From positions 372,001 to 436,000 of the forward strand of contig CAWEBQ010000002.1 in assembly GCA_963807385.1 (NCBI GenBank): 64,000 bases of DNA, written 5' to 3'. Below the pieces are notes generated by a model. That model ran no database searches. It worked only from the letters and a program-made list of their open reading frames with translations, and was not told where the DNA came from. This DNA comes from JBDTSW01 sp963807385 (GTDB lineage Bacteria > Actinomycetota > Thermoleophilia > Solirubrobacterales > 70-9). A program made the translations under genes and the position numbers. This document shows positions 15,812-24,111 of the stretch, in pieces (within the stretch, counting starts at the first letter, position 1; the number at the start of each line of letters is the position of its first letter).

Positions 15812-16615
15812 CTAGTCGGTGTCAGTCCTGCGAGTGGCGGGCGTCACGGTCGACCCGCCGCGTGAGAGCACGCGCCGGACGAGCCGGGGCGCGGCGGTCC
15901 GGAGCATCGCAAGGATCCAATAGACGCGCGGTACGTAGCGCTCGGCCCTGCCGCCGGGCCCGGCGTCGGCGATGGCCTCAGCAACCTTGTCAGGCGTCGA
16001 GACGACCCAGCGGGTGACGGCGCGATCGACGAGCTCCTTCTGCGGAAAACCCTCGGTGGCGACGAACCCTGGCAGGACCATCCCGACGTGGACACCGTGC
16101 TCCCTCTCCTCGAGGTGCAGGGCGTCCGTCCAGCCGGTCAGGGCGAACTTGCTCGCCGAGTAGGCGCCGGAGTTGGCGCGCGAGACCCTGCCGGCGGTGC
16201 TGGAGACGTTGACGATGGCGCTGGGGGCCGAGGAGCGAAGCAGGGGGAGAAGCGCCTCCGTGAGACGCACCGTCGCGTCGAAGTTGAGCTCCATGTGCCG
16301 TCTCACGTTCTCCCACCCAGCATCCCCGAACCGGCCACGCCAGGCGGCGCCGGCGTTGTTGACGAGCAGGTCGAGCCGGCCGTGCGCACTCTCGACGACG
16401 GCGGCGATCCGAGCCGGGGCGTCCGCTTCGGTGATGTCGGCCGCGATCACGTCCGCCCCACCGAGCTCCGAGGCGAGGGTGCGGAGGCGATCCTCCCTCC
16501 GGGCGACGAGGACGAGCCGCATGCCGTGCTCGCGCGCCAGGCGCCGTGCCGTGGCCTCGCCGATGCCGCTCGAGGCGCCGGTGACCAGCGCCACGGCGTT
16601 AGTGCTCTCGCTCAC
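15812..16615 (-). CDS. Short-chain dehydrogenase/reductase
   Basis: 267 residues, classical SDR. TGASSGIGEATARRLA binds the cofactor, LVARREDRL with Arg after strand 2 suggests NADP(H), NNAGAAW and VSSTAGRV...YSASKFALTG carry the catalytic Ser, Tyr and Lys. The C-terminus has an amphipathic or membrane-associating stretch (RVYWILAMLRTAAPRLVRRV), as in DltE/acyl-chain SDRs. The start GTG 16615 is preceded by TAACCT (16623-16628, this strand) 7 bp away, so probably leaderless. It is divergent from the DUF2252 gene with only 29 bp between starts. The substrate is unknown. Confidence 0.85.
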   Translation of the reverse strand: MSESTNAVALVTGASSGIGEATARRLAREHGMRLVLVARREDRLRTLASELGGADVIAADITEADAPARIAAVVESAHGRLDLLVNNAGAAWRGRFGDAGWENVRRHMELNFDATVRLTEALLPLLRSSAPSAIVNVSSTAGRVSRANSGAYSASKFALTGWTDALHLEEREHGVHVGMVLPGFVATEGFPQKELVDRAVTRWVVSTPDKVAEAIADAGPGGRAERYVPRVYWILAMLRTAAPRLVRRVLSRGGSTVTPATRRTDTD

Positions 16616-16644
16616 ACCCCGCAGGTTATGCGCCGACGTAGGTC

Positions 16645-18057
16645 GTGCGGTTCCTGGGAGACTCCTGGCGCGTGGGCCCCGACGAGAGAGCAGCCGCGGG
16701 CCGGGCGCTGAGGCGCCAGGTCCCGCGCTCGAGCCACGGCGCCTGGGCTCCGGCGCCGGATCGACCGGATCCGCTCGCGATCCTCGCCCAGCAGGACGTC
16801 TCCCGGGTGCCGGACCTGCTGCCCATCCGCTACGGGCGGATGTCCGACACGCCCTTCACCTTCTTCCGGGGGGCCGCCGCGCTCATGGCCACGGACCTCG
16901 CATCCTCCCCGGTGACGGGGCTGCGCGTCCAGGCCTGCGGTGATGCCCACATCTCGAACTTCGGGGGCTTCGCTTCACCGGAGCGTGACCTGGTCTTCGA
17001 CGTCAACGACTTCGACGAGACGCTCCCCGGGCCCTGGGAGTGGGACGTCAAACGCCTTGCCGCAAGCATCGCCGTGCTCGGCCGCGTTCGGGGCTTCAGC
17101 CCGGAGGCCAGCCGGGGTCTGGTGACCGGCGTGGTTGCCGCGTACAGGCATGCCATGCGCCGTTTCGCGGAGATGCGGAACCTCGAGGTCTGGTACGCGC
17201 ACCTCGGCGAGTCGAGCGTCCGCCGCGACTGGGATGACGGCGAGCTGAGCGACGAGCAGCGCCGCGAGCTCGAGCGCGGACTCGAGAAGGCACGTCACAA
17301 GGACAATCTCAAGGCGCTCGCCCGCCTGACCGAACGCGTGGACGGCGACCTGCGAATCATCAGCGACCTCCCGCTCGTCGCGCCGATCGAAGAGATCCTG
17401 CCGAACGCCGAGGTCGGGAGGGCCTATGAGCGGATGCGAGCCGCGCTCGGTGAGTACCGCATGACCCTGCAGGGCAACCGGCGCCATCTGCTCGACGGCT
17501 ATCGCCTTCTCCGAATCGCCCACAAGGTGGTCGGCGTGGGGTCGGTTGGGACCCGGGCATGGATCCTGCTGCTGGTCGGACGCGACGACGACGATCCACT
17601 CTTCCTACAGATCAAGGAGGCGAGCCGATCGGTGCTCGAGCCGTTCGCGGGGAGCAGCCGCTTCTCGTCCCACGGTCGGCGCGTCATCGAGGGCCAGCGC
17701 CTGACCCAGATCGCCAGCGACATCCTCCTCGGCTGGTGCCGGATGGAGGGGCTGAGCGGCAGGACGCACCACTACTACGTGCGCCAGCTGTGGGACTGGA
17801 AGCACTCCGCGCATGTCGATGCCCTCTCGCCCCGCCTCCTCGAGGTCTACGGCGGCTGGTGCGGTCAGACCCTGGCCCACGCGCACGCCCGCAGTGGCGA
17901 CCGCATCCAGATCGCCGCCTACCTCGGCCGCGGCACCGTCTTCGATCAGGCGATCGCCGACTTCGCCGAGGCCTATGCGGACCGGACGCAGGCCGACCAC
18001 GCGGTCCTCGCCGAGGCGATCGGCGACGGCCGCATCAGCGCGACGGCGGGCGTCTGA
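16645..18057 (+). CDS. DUF2252 family protein
   Basis: 470 residues. Recognised by MSDTPFTFFRGAAALMATDL, VQACGDAHISNFGGFASPER and FDVNDFDETLPGPWEWDVKRL, the signature blocks of DUF2252, and later VGSVGTRAWILLL, the QIKEA Lys strand and GQRLTQIASDILLGW. The fold resembles aminoglycoside-phosphotransferase/kinase-like proteins: the HISNFG and DVNDFDE blocks are comparable to catalytic and metal-binding loops. Activity has not been established in the family as far as I know. It is cytoplasmic and starts at GTG 16645; it may share a bidirectional promoter with the SDR. Confidence 0.88.
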   Translation: MRFLGDSWRVGPDERAAAGRALRRQVPRSSHGAWAPAPDRPDPLAILAQQDVSRVPDLLPIRYGRMSDTPFTFFRGAAALMATDLASSPVTGLRVQACGDAHISNFGGFASPERDLVFDVNDFDETLPGPWEWDVKRLAASIAVLGRVRGFSPEASRGLVTGVVAAYRHAMRRFAEMRNLEVWYAHLGESSVRRDWDDGELSDEQRRELERGLEKARHKDNLKALARLTERVDGDLRIISDLPLVAPIEEILPNAEVGRAYERMRAALGEYRMTLQGNRRHLLDGYRLLRIAHKVVGVGSVGTRAWILLLVGRDDDDPLFLQIKEASRSVLEPFAGSSRFSSHGRRVIEGQRLTQIASDILLGWCRMEGLSGRTHHYYVRQLWDWKHSAHVDALSPRLLEVYGGWCGQTLAHAHARSGDRIQIAAYLGRGTVFDQAIADFAEAYADRTQADHAVLAEAIGDGRISATAGV

Positions 18058-18069
18058 TCCGAGCGCCAG

Positions 18070-18612
18070 CTAGGGGCCGACCGACCAGCTGACCGTCTCG
18101 GCGTCCGGGTCCGACTTGTCGATGGTGAGCTCGACGGTCTCGATCACGCTGCCCTTCGGCATCTCGACCGCCTCGTAGCCGGTCTGGCTGTCACCCGCGT
18201 CGAGGCGCGTCTCGAGGAGGCCCGGTGCGAACGGCGAGGGGCCGATCAGGCTGTCGTACTCGTTGCCCTCGGCATCGATCGCGACGGCGCCGGGGAGCTG
18301 GCCGAACTGGTCGGTGTCGCCCGTGTTCGTGAGCTCGAATTCGAGCTTGGCGAACACGTTGCCGGGCTCGGTGTCCCCGAACGCGACCCTGTCCGGGTCG
18401 GGCTTGGCCCCCTCCTCGACCGAGAGGAGCGTCACCTCGAGCGTGGTCGGCGCGTGGTCGAAGCCCGTCTCGGGCAGATCGACGGTCTGCGCGTCGCCCA
18501 CTGCAGCCGATCCGTCGTCGGAGGAGGCGGAATCGCTCGACTCGTCGTCGCCTCCACAGCCGCCGGCCACGAGGGACGCGAGCACCAGCAGGAACCCCAA
18601 TCCCTTTCCCAT
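18070..18612 (-). CDS. Lipoprotein with DUF4352-like beta-sandwich
   Basis: 180 residues. A signal peptide with lipobox VAGGC is followed by an acidic Ser/Asp linker (about 20-45). The globular part has LEVTLLSVEEGAK, NVFAKLEFELTNTGD and ETRLDAGDSQTGYEAVEMPKG. This is the pattern of DUF4352/telomeric-repeat-like immunoglobulin sandwiches found in actinobacterial lipoproteins. It is probably anchored on the outer face of the membrane. Start ATG 18612 with TAGTGT (18619-18624, this strand) 6 bp upstream, hence leaderless. It is divergent from the acyl-CoA dehydrogenase. Confidence 0.8.
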   Translation of the reverse strand: MGKGLGFLLVLASLVAGGCGGDDESSDSASSDDGSAAVGDAQTVDLPETGFDHAPTTLEVTLLSVEEGAKPDPDRVAFGDTEPGNVFAKLEFELTNTGDTDQFGQLPGAVAIDAEGNEYDSLIGPSPFAPGLLETRLDAGDSQTGYEAVEMPKGSVIETVELTIDKSDPDAETVSWSVGP

Positions 18613-18618
18613 GATCCA

Positions 18619-18641
18619 ACACTATCGCCTGCCGGTAGGCT
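18619..18641. promoter_or_regulatory. Divergent TANNNT -10 boxes (lipoprotein and acyl-CoA dehydrogenase)
   Basis: The 37-bp gap holds TAGTGT on the minus strand (18619-18624), 6 bp before the lipoprotein ATG, and TAGGCT on the plus strand (18636-18641), 8 bp before the dehydrogenase GTG. Neither gene has an SD. The compact layout implies that both transcripts begin at or next to the start codon. Confidence 0.5.
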
Positions 18642-18649
18642 CTCGCCGC

Positions 18650-19795
18650 GTGGGCGCCGACCTCTACTCGATCCCCCAGGAGATGCAGGACTTCCGGGCG
18701 ACGATCCGCCAGATCGCCCAGGAGCGGATCCGGCCGCGGGCGCCCGAGATCGACCGCACCGGGGAGTACCCGCGCGACATCCGCGAGCTGCTGGGCGAGC
18801 AGGACATCCTCGGGCTCCCGTTCGCCGATGAGTACGGGGGCACGGGCACGGGGACGCTCATGCTGCAGATCGGGGTCGAGGAGATCGCGCGCGAGTGCGC
18901 GTCCTCGGCTCTGATCCTGATGATCCAGGAGCTCGGTTCGCTGCCCATCACCCTGTTCGGTTCCGACGACCAGAAGCGGAAGTGGCTGCCGCGCCTGGCG
19001 ACCGGCGAGATCTCGCCGGCGTTCGCACTCTCGGAGCCCGAGGCCGGCTCGGACCCCTCCGCGATGCGCACTTCAGCCGTTCAGGACGGGAACGAGTGGG
19101 TGATCAACGGCCAGAAGAACTGGATCACCAATGCCGGCATCGCCGACTACTACATCGTGTTCGCCAAGACCGACCGGGAGAGCGGTCGGATCACCGCGTT
19201 CATCGTCGAGGCCGACCGCGACGGCTTCGACGCCGGCAAGATGGAGCACAAGCTGGGGATCAAGGGCTCGCCCACGGGCCAGCCCTCCTTCACCGACGTC
19301 CGCGTGCCCGGCGAGAACGTGATCGGCGAGCCCGGGCGCGGCCTGTCGGTCGCGCTCGGCACCCTCGAGCGAACCCGCCTCGGCGCCGCTGCCCAGGCCG
19401 TGGGCATCGCGCAGGGGGCGATCGACTACGCGGTGGACTACGCGAAGGAGCGGATCGCGTTCGGCAGGCCGATCATCGAGCTCCAGGGGATCCAGTTCAA
19501 GCTCGCCGACATGGAGACGCGGACCGCCGCCGCGCGCGAGCTCCTCTACAAGGCGTGCTCGATGGTGGATCGCGGGGAGCCCGGCGTGGGGAAGTGGACG
19601 TCGATGGCGAAGCTCTTCGCCTCCGACACGGCTATGGACGTGACCGTTGAGGCCGTGCAGGTCCTCGGCGGCTACGGCTACGTCAACGAGTACCCGGTCG
19701 AGCGAATGATGCGCGACGCGAAGATCACCCAGATCTACGAGGGGACGAACGAGATCCAGCGGGTAGTGATAGCCCGAGCCCTGGCGAAATCCTGA
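18650..19795 (+). CDS. Acyl-CoA dehydrogenase
   Basis: 381 residues from GTG 18650, the family's normal length. A longer upstream frame would overlap the divergent lipoprotein, and the -10 box at 18636-18641 supports this start. Conserved blocks: FALSEPEAGSDPSAM (FAD and substrate binding), NGQKNWITNAGIAD, KERIAFGRPIIELQGIQFKL and the final QIYEGTNEIQR, whose Glu (about E364) is the catalytic base of short- and medium-chain enzymes. It oxidises an acyl-CoA to the 2-enoyl-CoA and passes electrons to ETF. Chain length cannot be fixed by eye. The cupin gene follows after 12 bp. Confidence 0.92.
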   Translation: MGADLYSIPQEMQDFRATIRQIAQERIRPRAPEIDRTGEYPRDIRELLGEQDILGLPFADEYGGTGTGTLMLQIGVEEIARECASSALILMIQELGSLPITLFGSDDQKRKWLPRLATGEISPAFALSEPEAGSDPSAMRTSAVQDGNEWVINGQKNWITNAGIADYYIVFAKTDRESGRITAFIVEADRDGFDAGKMEHKLGIKGSPTGQPSFTDVRVPGENVIGEPGRGLSVALGTLERTRLGAAAQAVGIAQGAIDYAVDYAKERIAFGRPIIELQGIQFKLADMETRTAAARELLYKACSMVDRGEPGVGKWTSMAKLFASDTAMDVTVEAVQVLGGYGYVNEYPVERMMRDAKITQIYEGTNEIQRVVIARALAKS

Positions 19796-19807
19796 GAGGG
19801 GCCAGAC

Positions 19808-20191
19808 ATGAGCCACACGATCTTCAACCTTCGAAAGTCCGAGGACATGGCGGCCAAGCACGGGTTCGGGGATGCCCAGGAGGCGCGGTTTCCGTTCGCC
19901 GACCTCGACGCGGAGTCCACGGGCGTGGCGCTGATCAGGGTCAAGCCGGGGCAGCGCCAGCCGTTTGCCCATCGCCACGACAAGGCGGAGGAGATCTATG
20001 TGGTGCTCTCGGGGTCCGGCCGGATCAAGCTCGACGACGAGGTCCAGGAGGTGGGGGAGATGGACGCGATCCGGATCGCCCCGTGGGTTGTGCGCTCGCT
20101 GGCCGCGGGGGATCAGGGGATCGAGGTGCTCGCCTTCGGCCCGCGGCACGAAGGCGACGGCGAGACCCTGGAGATCGACTGGGACGTTTGA
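19808..20191 (+). CDS. Cupin-domain protein
   Basis: 127 residues. The first cupin motif is HRHDKAEEIYVVLSGSGR, supplying two His and a Glu as metal ligands. The second motif region (EMDAIRIAPWVVRSL) lacks the usual His, so metal binding may be partial. Such single-domain cupins are small-molecule binders, isomerases or dioxygenases; no specific role is shown. ATG 19808 follows a GAGAGGGG-like SD, 12 bp after the acyl-CoA dehydrogenase stop, so the two are probably co-transcribed. Confidence 0.85.
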   Translation: MSHTIFNLRKSEDMAAKHGFGDAQEARFPFADLDAESTGVALIRVKPGQRQPFAHRHDKAEEIYVVLSGSGRIKLDDEVQEVGEMDAIRIAPWVVRSLAAGDQGIEVLAFGPRHEGDGETLEIDWDV

Positions 20192-20222
20192 GCCACGCGT
20201 CTGAGCGTCTAGCGTCCCGGGG

Positions 20223-20549
20223 GTGATGCTGCTCGCCGGACTCGCCGGCCTCTTCCTGCTGCCGGTGCCCTGGAACGTCGTCGCGGTGTGCGTCGCGGCG
20301 GTGATCGAGGTCGCGGAGGTGGGCCTCTGGATCCGCTTCCTGCGGCGCTATCGAGTGCAGACCGGAGCCGAGGGGATGCTCGGTAAGCGAGTCGAGGTGC
20401 TCGAGCCGGTCGACGAGAGCGGTGGCCGCGTCCGCGTCCACGGCGAGATCTGGGCGGCGCGCTCCACCGTGGCCCTGGGGGCCGGCACGAAGGCGCGAGT
20501 CAGGGCGGTGGAGGGCCTCACGCTCGAGGTCGGCCCCGACGAGGCCTGA
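20223..20549 (+). CDS. Small NfeD-like membrane protein
   Basis: 108 residues. One or two N-terminal membrane segments (MLLAGLAGLFLLPVPWNVV, AVCVAAVIEVAEVGLW) precede a soluble OB-like domain: GAEGMLGKRVEVLEPVDESG, GRVRVHGEIWAARS and ARVRAVEGLTLEV, the NfeD C-terminal pattern. NfeD proteins work with SPFH/stomatin partners at the membrane; no such partner is adjacent. TAGCGT (20210-20215) lies 7 bp before GTG 20223; ATG 20226 is the alternative start. Confidence 0.75.
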   Translation: MMLLAGLAGLFLLPVPWNVVAVCVAAVIEVAEVGLWIRFLRRYRVQTGAEGMLGKRVEVLEPVDESGGRVRVHGEIWAARSTVALGAGTKARVRAVEGLTLEVGPDEA

Positions 20550-20630
20550 AGGTGCCGCAGCCCCTCCCGGGGGTGTCCGGGACGCTCGGCGCGCCGGACG
20601 AGCGGTGCCTCGTCCGATCGGAGCACGGAA

Positions 20631-20652
20631 AAGGGCCCCTGTAGAGGGGCCC
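20631..20652 (-). terminator. Intrinsic terminator on the minus strand
   Basis: Minus-strand GGGCCCCT-CTAC-AGGGGCCC is followed directly by TTTT, the classic form of a rho-independent terminator. No annotated minus-strand gene lies upstream (to the right) before tRNA-Val, so it would end an unrecognised transcript. As a two-way hairpin it could also stop the NfeD-like transcript from the left, but that side has AAAA before the stem rather than a U-run after it. Confidence 0.55.
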
Positions 20653-20866
20653 CGTATCCGAAAGGACGTGCCACCGAAGAATCCCCTTCTCCGGCCCGTC
20701 AGTCCTTCAAGTCTTCATGAGCCATATCGGCGGCTCGTGTACAGACCTTAACACCCGGATCGCCGATTCGTTTCACTTCAACCGGTCTTTGGTTCGTGCT
20801 TAACACCACGAAAACCTGCCGCAAAACGCGGAGTTCTCCAGGATGCCCGACGTCGCGGGGCCGCCG

Positions 20867-20883
20867 TTATACGGAACGTATAA
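20867..20883. promoter_or_regulatory. Palindrome TTATAC-N5-GTATAA
   Basis: A perfect 6-bp inverted repeat around GGAAC, AT-rich within very GC-rich DNA, 55 bp upstream of tRNA-Val. It contains TATAC/GTATAA hexamers that could serve as -10 boxes on either strand or as a binding site for a dimeric regulator. Confidence 0.35.
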
Positions 20884-20937
20884 ATGAGCAGGCACAAACG
20901 TCGCGGCCGGGCCCCGCGGGCTAGACTTCCGCGTCCC

Positions 20938-21010
20938 GGGCGCTTAGCTCAGTTGGGAGAGCGCCAGCTCGACAAGCTGGAGGTCACTGGTTCGAGCCCA
21001 GTAGCGCCCA
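20938..21010 (+). tRNA. tRNA-Val (GAC) with C33
   Basis: 73 nt. Acceptor GGGCGCT/AGCGCCC, D-stem GCTC/GAGC, anticodon stem CCAGC/GCTGG, T-arm ACTGG-TTCGAGC-CCAGT, discriminator A73; CCA is not encoded. The loop TCGACAA gives anticodon GAC, but position 33 is C instead of the near-universal U. TAGACT at 20922-20927 lies 10 bp upstream, as for tRNA-Cys. Confidence 0.88.
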
Positions 21011-21106
21011 TCCCGCCCCCCTCCGGTCGGTTGTCGCCTGAGGTGCGCTCACCGACCCTCAGTCGATACTCGGTCGTCGGGGACGGGGCGTCTATCCTCG
21101 CCGCCG

Positions 21107-22957
21107 ATGCTCGCGACCTACGCGTCGGCCGTGTTGGTGCTGGCCGCCGCCGCGGCGGTTGGGCAGGCGATCTTCCGCCTCTGCGGGCGCGTGCGGTGGT
21201 CGTGGCTCGCGCCGGCGACCGGACTGGCGGCGCTGCTGCCGGTCGCGTGGTGGTCGGTGCGGCTGCCGGGAGAAGGGATCGCCGCGGCCTGCGTCGTGGG
21301 CGCTATGGCCGCTGCCTGCGCCGTCTATTTGCGGGGCCGGGTCGAGGGGCTCGGCGAGGCCCTGAGGACGGGGGCGCCGGTTGCGATCCTCGCCCTGCTG
21401 CTGGCCTCGCTTCCGTTCATCGCCGAAGCACGGTTCGGCATCCTCGGCACTGGGCTCAACCCCGACATGTCTCAACACCTGTTTGCCGCCGACCGCCTGG
21501 CGGACTCTGGGTCGGAGCGGCTGATCGCCTCCGGCTACCCGCTCGGGCCGCACTCGGTGGTAGTCGCGCTCACCGCGGTTGGCCCGAGTCTCGTGGAGGC
21601 CTTCGGAGGCATCGCGCTCGCGACCGCGGTGATCGGCGCCCTGACCCCGCTCGGGCTCCTGCGCCGATTGGTCCAGTGGCGTCGCGTCGCGGTGGCGCTG
21701 CTGATCGGCTTCGCCTACATGACGGCGTCCTACCTCACCCAGGGCGCCCTCAAGGAGACGATGCAGGCGCTCTTCCTGCTGGCGTTCGCGATCGGACTGG
21801 GGACGCTGCAGCGGGGCCGGCTAGGGGCCGGCGTCAAAGCGGCGGTGCCGCTCGCAGTACTAGCCGCAGGCTCCGCCTACGCGTATAGCTTCCCCGGCCT
21901 GCTTTGGCTCGCCGGCGCCGCCGGCGCCTGGGCGGTGGTTGAGCTGGCGGCCGCATGGCGCGGGGGGCACTGGCGGGCCCGCGCGTTGCTGCGCGCGGCG
22001 CTGCGGCCCGCGGCGGCTGCGCTGGGGGCAGTCTTGGTCCTCGTGGCCCCGGAGCTCGGCCGGATGGCGGACTTCGCCCGGTTCGAGACCTTTGACCCGG
22101 CCGGGGCGGGCCTGGGCAACCTCTTCAACCGGATCTCGCCGCTGGAGGCTCTGGGCATCTGGCCCTCGGGGGACTTCCGGCTGGACCCGGGCGACGGCGC
22201 CGCGCCGCCGGTCGTCTACTGGCTCGGCGCGGCCGTCGGTCTCGCGGCCTTGGCCTTCGGCCTGTGGTGGTGGCTGAAGCGCGGGGATCGGGCGGCGCCC
22301 GTCGCGCTCGGTGCAGCAGGGGTGCTCATCCTCTACGCGAGCGTCGCCGGCACGCCCTACCAGGAGGCCAAGGCGATCGCGCTCGCGGCGCCACTAGCGA
22401 TGCTCGTGAGCGCCCGCGCCCTGGCGGCGGCCGCGCCCAGCCTCGAGCAGGCGGTGCGCATCGTGCGGCGTCGCGGAATCGCCATGTTTTTCCCGCGAAG
22501 CGCCAGGGCCGCCCGGGCGCGCGTCGGCGTGGGGGCCCTCGCAGTCGTCTTCGCGGGCCTCGCCGGGATCTCGAGCGCCGCGGCGCTCTTAAACGGCCCG
22601 GTTGGACCGGCGCGGTGGTCGCCGGGATTGCTCGAGCTGACGCCGCTTCCCGGGCCGACGCTGGTGCTCGCGCCTGAGGCGTTTCTTGCCGGCGAGCACG
22701 GGCGCGACCTGGTCGTCTGGGAGCTGCGCGGCGGCGAGGTGTGCGTTGAGGCCGACCGCGGGCGATCGGCCGCGCCGCCGCCGCCGGGAATCACGCAGGT
22801 GCTCGTTTACGGGGACTCGCCTCGGGCTCCGTTCGATGGCGCGGAGGCCGGGGCCGCGGCCGGCGCCTTCACCCTCTGGCGCGTCAGCGATCCGACCCCC
22901 GGCGACTCCGGATGTCCGTTCATCGCCGACGGCGCCCGCGCGGACCCCTCGGGATAG
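21107..22957 (+). CDS. Large polytopic membrane protein, GT-C-like
   Basis: 616 residues with about 11-13 hydrophobic helices across most of the chain and a C-terminal soluble segment from about residue 520 (GPARWSPGLLELTPLPGPTL...). Loop sequences such as DMSQHLFAADRLADSG and ASGYPLGPHSVVVAL resemble the extracytoplasmic loops of GT-C type glycosyltransferases and the actinobacterial DUF6541-like family. No DxD catalytic motif can be fixed, so the enzyme role is inferred. TATCCT at 21093-21098, 8 bp before ATG, indicates a leaderless start. It stands alone, convergent with the GH26-like gene. Confidence 0.7.
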   Translation: MLATYASAVLVLAAAAAVGQAIFRLCGRVRWSWLAPATGLAALLPVAWWSVRLPGEGIAAACVVGAMAAACAVYLRGRVEGLGEALRTGAPVAILALLLASLPFIAEARFGILGTGLNPDMSQHLFAADRLADSGSERLIASGYPLGPHSVVVALTAVGPSLVEAFGGIALATAVIGALTPLGLLRRLVQWRRVAVALLIGFAYMTASYLTQGALKETMQALFLLAFAIGLGTLQRGRLGAGVKAAVPLAVLAAGSAYAYSFPGLLWLAGAAGAWAVVELAAAWRGGHWRARALLRAALRPAAAALGAVLVLVAPELGRMADFARFETFDPAGAGLGNLFNRISPLEALGIWPSGDFRLDPGDGAAPPVVYWLGAAVGLAALAFGLWWWLKRGDRAAPVALGAAGVLILYASVAGTPYQEAKAIALAAPLAMLVSARALAAAAPSLEQAVRIVRRRGIAMFFPRSARAARARVGVGALAVVFAGLAGISSAAALLNGPVGPARWSPGLLELTPLPGPTLVLAPEAFLAGEHGRDLVVWELRGGEVCVEADRGRSAAPPPPGITQVLVYGDSPRAPFDGAEAGAAAGAFTLWRVSDPTPGDSGCPFIADGARADPSG

Positions 22958-22961
22958 CGCG

Positions 22962-24086
22962 CTACCGCTCGTCGAACTCGGCGACCGAGGAGAACTCGTC
23001 GCCACCCAGCGACTCGCGGTACGCGGCCCGCACCGCGCGCGAGGAGTCGATGTGCAGGTCGGAGACCGACCCGTTTCCGTTCTTCCAGCGCTCGTGCCAG
23101 TAGGCAAGCCCGCGGATCTCAGGCCAGTGCTCCCGGCCAACCAGGCTCGCCGCGCGCGTGAGCCAGTGCGCCTTCCGTGCCTGCTGGGCGCGGTCCTCGG
23201 TCGCGGCCGCGCCGTACTCGAGCACCGCGAAGGGCTTGTCGTCGCCGATCCGGTCCTTCAGCTCGGCGAAGGTCGCGTCCATCCGCTCGTGAAACGTCTC
23301 CCAGGGCTCGCCGGGCTTCTGCGGGCCGTAGTCGGAGAGCCCGACCCAGTCGACAACGTCGTCGCCCGGGTAGTAGCGCCAGGGCCGGTTCCAGCCCGCC
23401 TCGGGCCAGCCGCCGACATCGGCGTGGAAGAACCAGGTGATGTCGTCGGCGCCCTCCTCGCGGCAGAGCTCCACGATCCGGGTGTACGCGGCGCGGAAGC
23501 GCTCGGGTCCGTCCGGCTGCGCGGGATCTCCCCACGGGCGGCTCCCGGAGCCGTTCCAGCGTCCGTTCCACGGGAACCAGAACCCGTTCACCTCGGTTCC
23601 GAACTCAGCGAGAAGAGGGATCCCGGTCGCGGCGGCGCTCCGACACCATCGCCGCAGATCCTTGTCCCATGCCCCCTCGGCGATCGAGCGCATCGTGAAG
23701 TTCGGGTCTCGCCCCTTACCGAAGCCGGAGCGGGCCATCAGGCGGATGAACGGGACGGTCCCCTCGGAGTCGATCAGCCCGACCGCCTCGGTCGGGAACT
23801 CGATCTCGCCGTCGAACCAGTTGTTCGAGAAGTATGCCCAGGCGACGTCGCGCCCTGCGGCATGCTCGAAGCGTCGGAGCCGATCCGCCTCGACGTGGTC
23901 CTCGGTCCCCCCGAAGTCCGGGAACGCAGCGTGGTAGGCCTGGGCGTCCGTGGGCGGTACGAGCACGCACGCCTCCGCCGCCGGGTCGCAGGTCGCGCCC
24001 TTCGCAGCGCCGCCCATCGTCGCGCTCGCGAGCCCGCCTGCGGTCAGCACCATCAGTGCCGCCACCGCCGTCGCCTTGGGGTGCAT
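22962..24086 (-). CDS. Secreted GH26-like glycoside hydrolase
   Basis: 374 residues from ATG 24086. A signal peptide (TAVAALMVLTAGGLASA) is followed by a TIM-barrel pattern: VAWAYFSNNW, TVPFIRLMARSG, then LLAEFGTEVNGFWFPWNG with the presumed acid/base Glu (about 165), DDITWFFHADVGGWP, WVGLSDYGPQ and FAVLEYGAAAT with the presumed nucleophile Glu (about 289). This matches the beta-mannanase (GH26) layout known for beta-1,3/1,4-mannan or related glucan cleavage. Substrate is not determined. A longer upstream frame would cover thrS and is rejected. The start is 25 bp from the divergent thrS start. Confidence 0.78.
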   Translation of the reverse strand: MHPKATAVAALMVLTAGGLASATMGGAAKGATCDPAAEACVLVPPTDAQAYHAAFPDFGGTEDHVEADRLRRFEHAAGRDVAWAYFSNNWFDGEIEFPTEAVGLIDSEGTVPFIRLMARSGFGKGRDPNFTMRSIAEGAWDKDLRRWCRSAAATGIPLLAEFGTEVNGFWFPWNGRWNGSGSRPWGDPAQPDGPERFRAAYTRIVELCREEGADDITWFFHADVGGWPEAGWNRPWRYYPGDDVVDWVGLSDYGPQKPGEPWETFHERMDATFAELKDRIGDDKPFAVLEYGAAATEDRAQQARKAHWLTRAASLVGREHWPEIRGLAYWHERWKNGNGSVSDLHIDSSRAVRAAYRESLGGDEFSSVAEFDER

Positions 24087-24111
24087 TCCCCCTGGATAGC
24101 ATGGCTGGCCC

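Larger units (their letters stand above)
20550..20937. other. Intergenic region with minus-strand terminator, repeats and tRNA promoter
   Basis: A 388-bp stretch with no convincing protein gene. It holds a hairpin at 20633-20652 followed on the minus strand by TTTT, a pair of TTAACACC octamers on the plus strand (about 20745 and 20800), a 6-bp palindrome at 20867-20883 and the TAGACT box (20922-20927) of tRNA-Val. The sequence between 20650 and 20880 is less GC-rich than its surroundings. A minus-strand small RNA ending at the hairpin is possible. Confidence 0.4.

Noticed and set aside
16645..18057. Reading DUF2252 as an aminoglycoside kinase
   Set aside because: The signature blocks are specific to DUF2252; only the fold relation to kinases is likely, and no activity is proven.
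18070..18612. LPETG sequence in the lipoprotein, a possible sortase signal
   Set aside because: It lies near the N-terminus of the mature protein (VDLPETGFDHA), with no following membrane helix or positive tail, so it cannot be a sorting signal.
20884..21888. Long plus-strand frame starting ATG directly after TATAAA
   Set aside because: It runs through tRNA-Val and then out of frame through the membrane-protein gene; the sequence is Arg/Gly-rich shadow coding.
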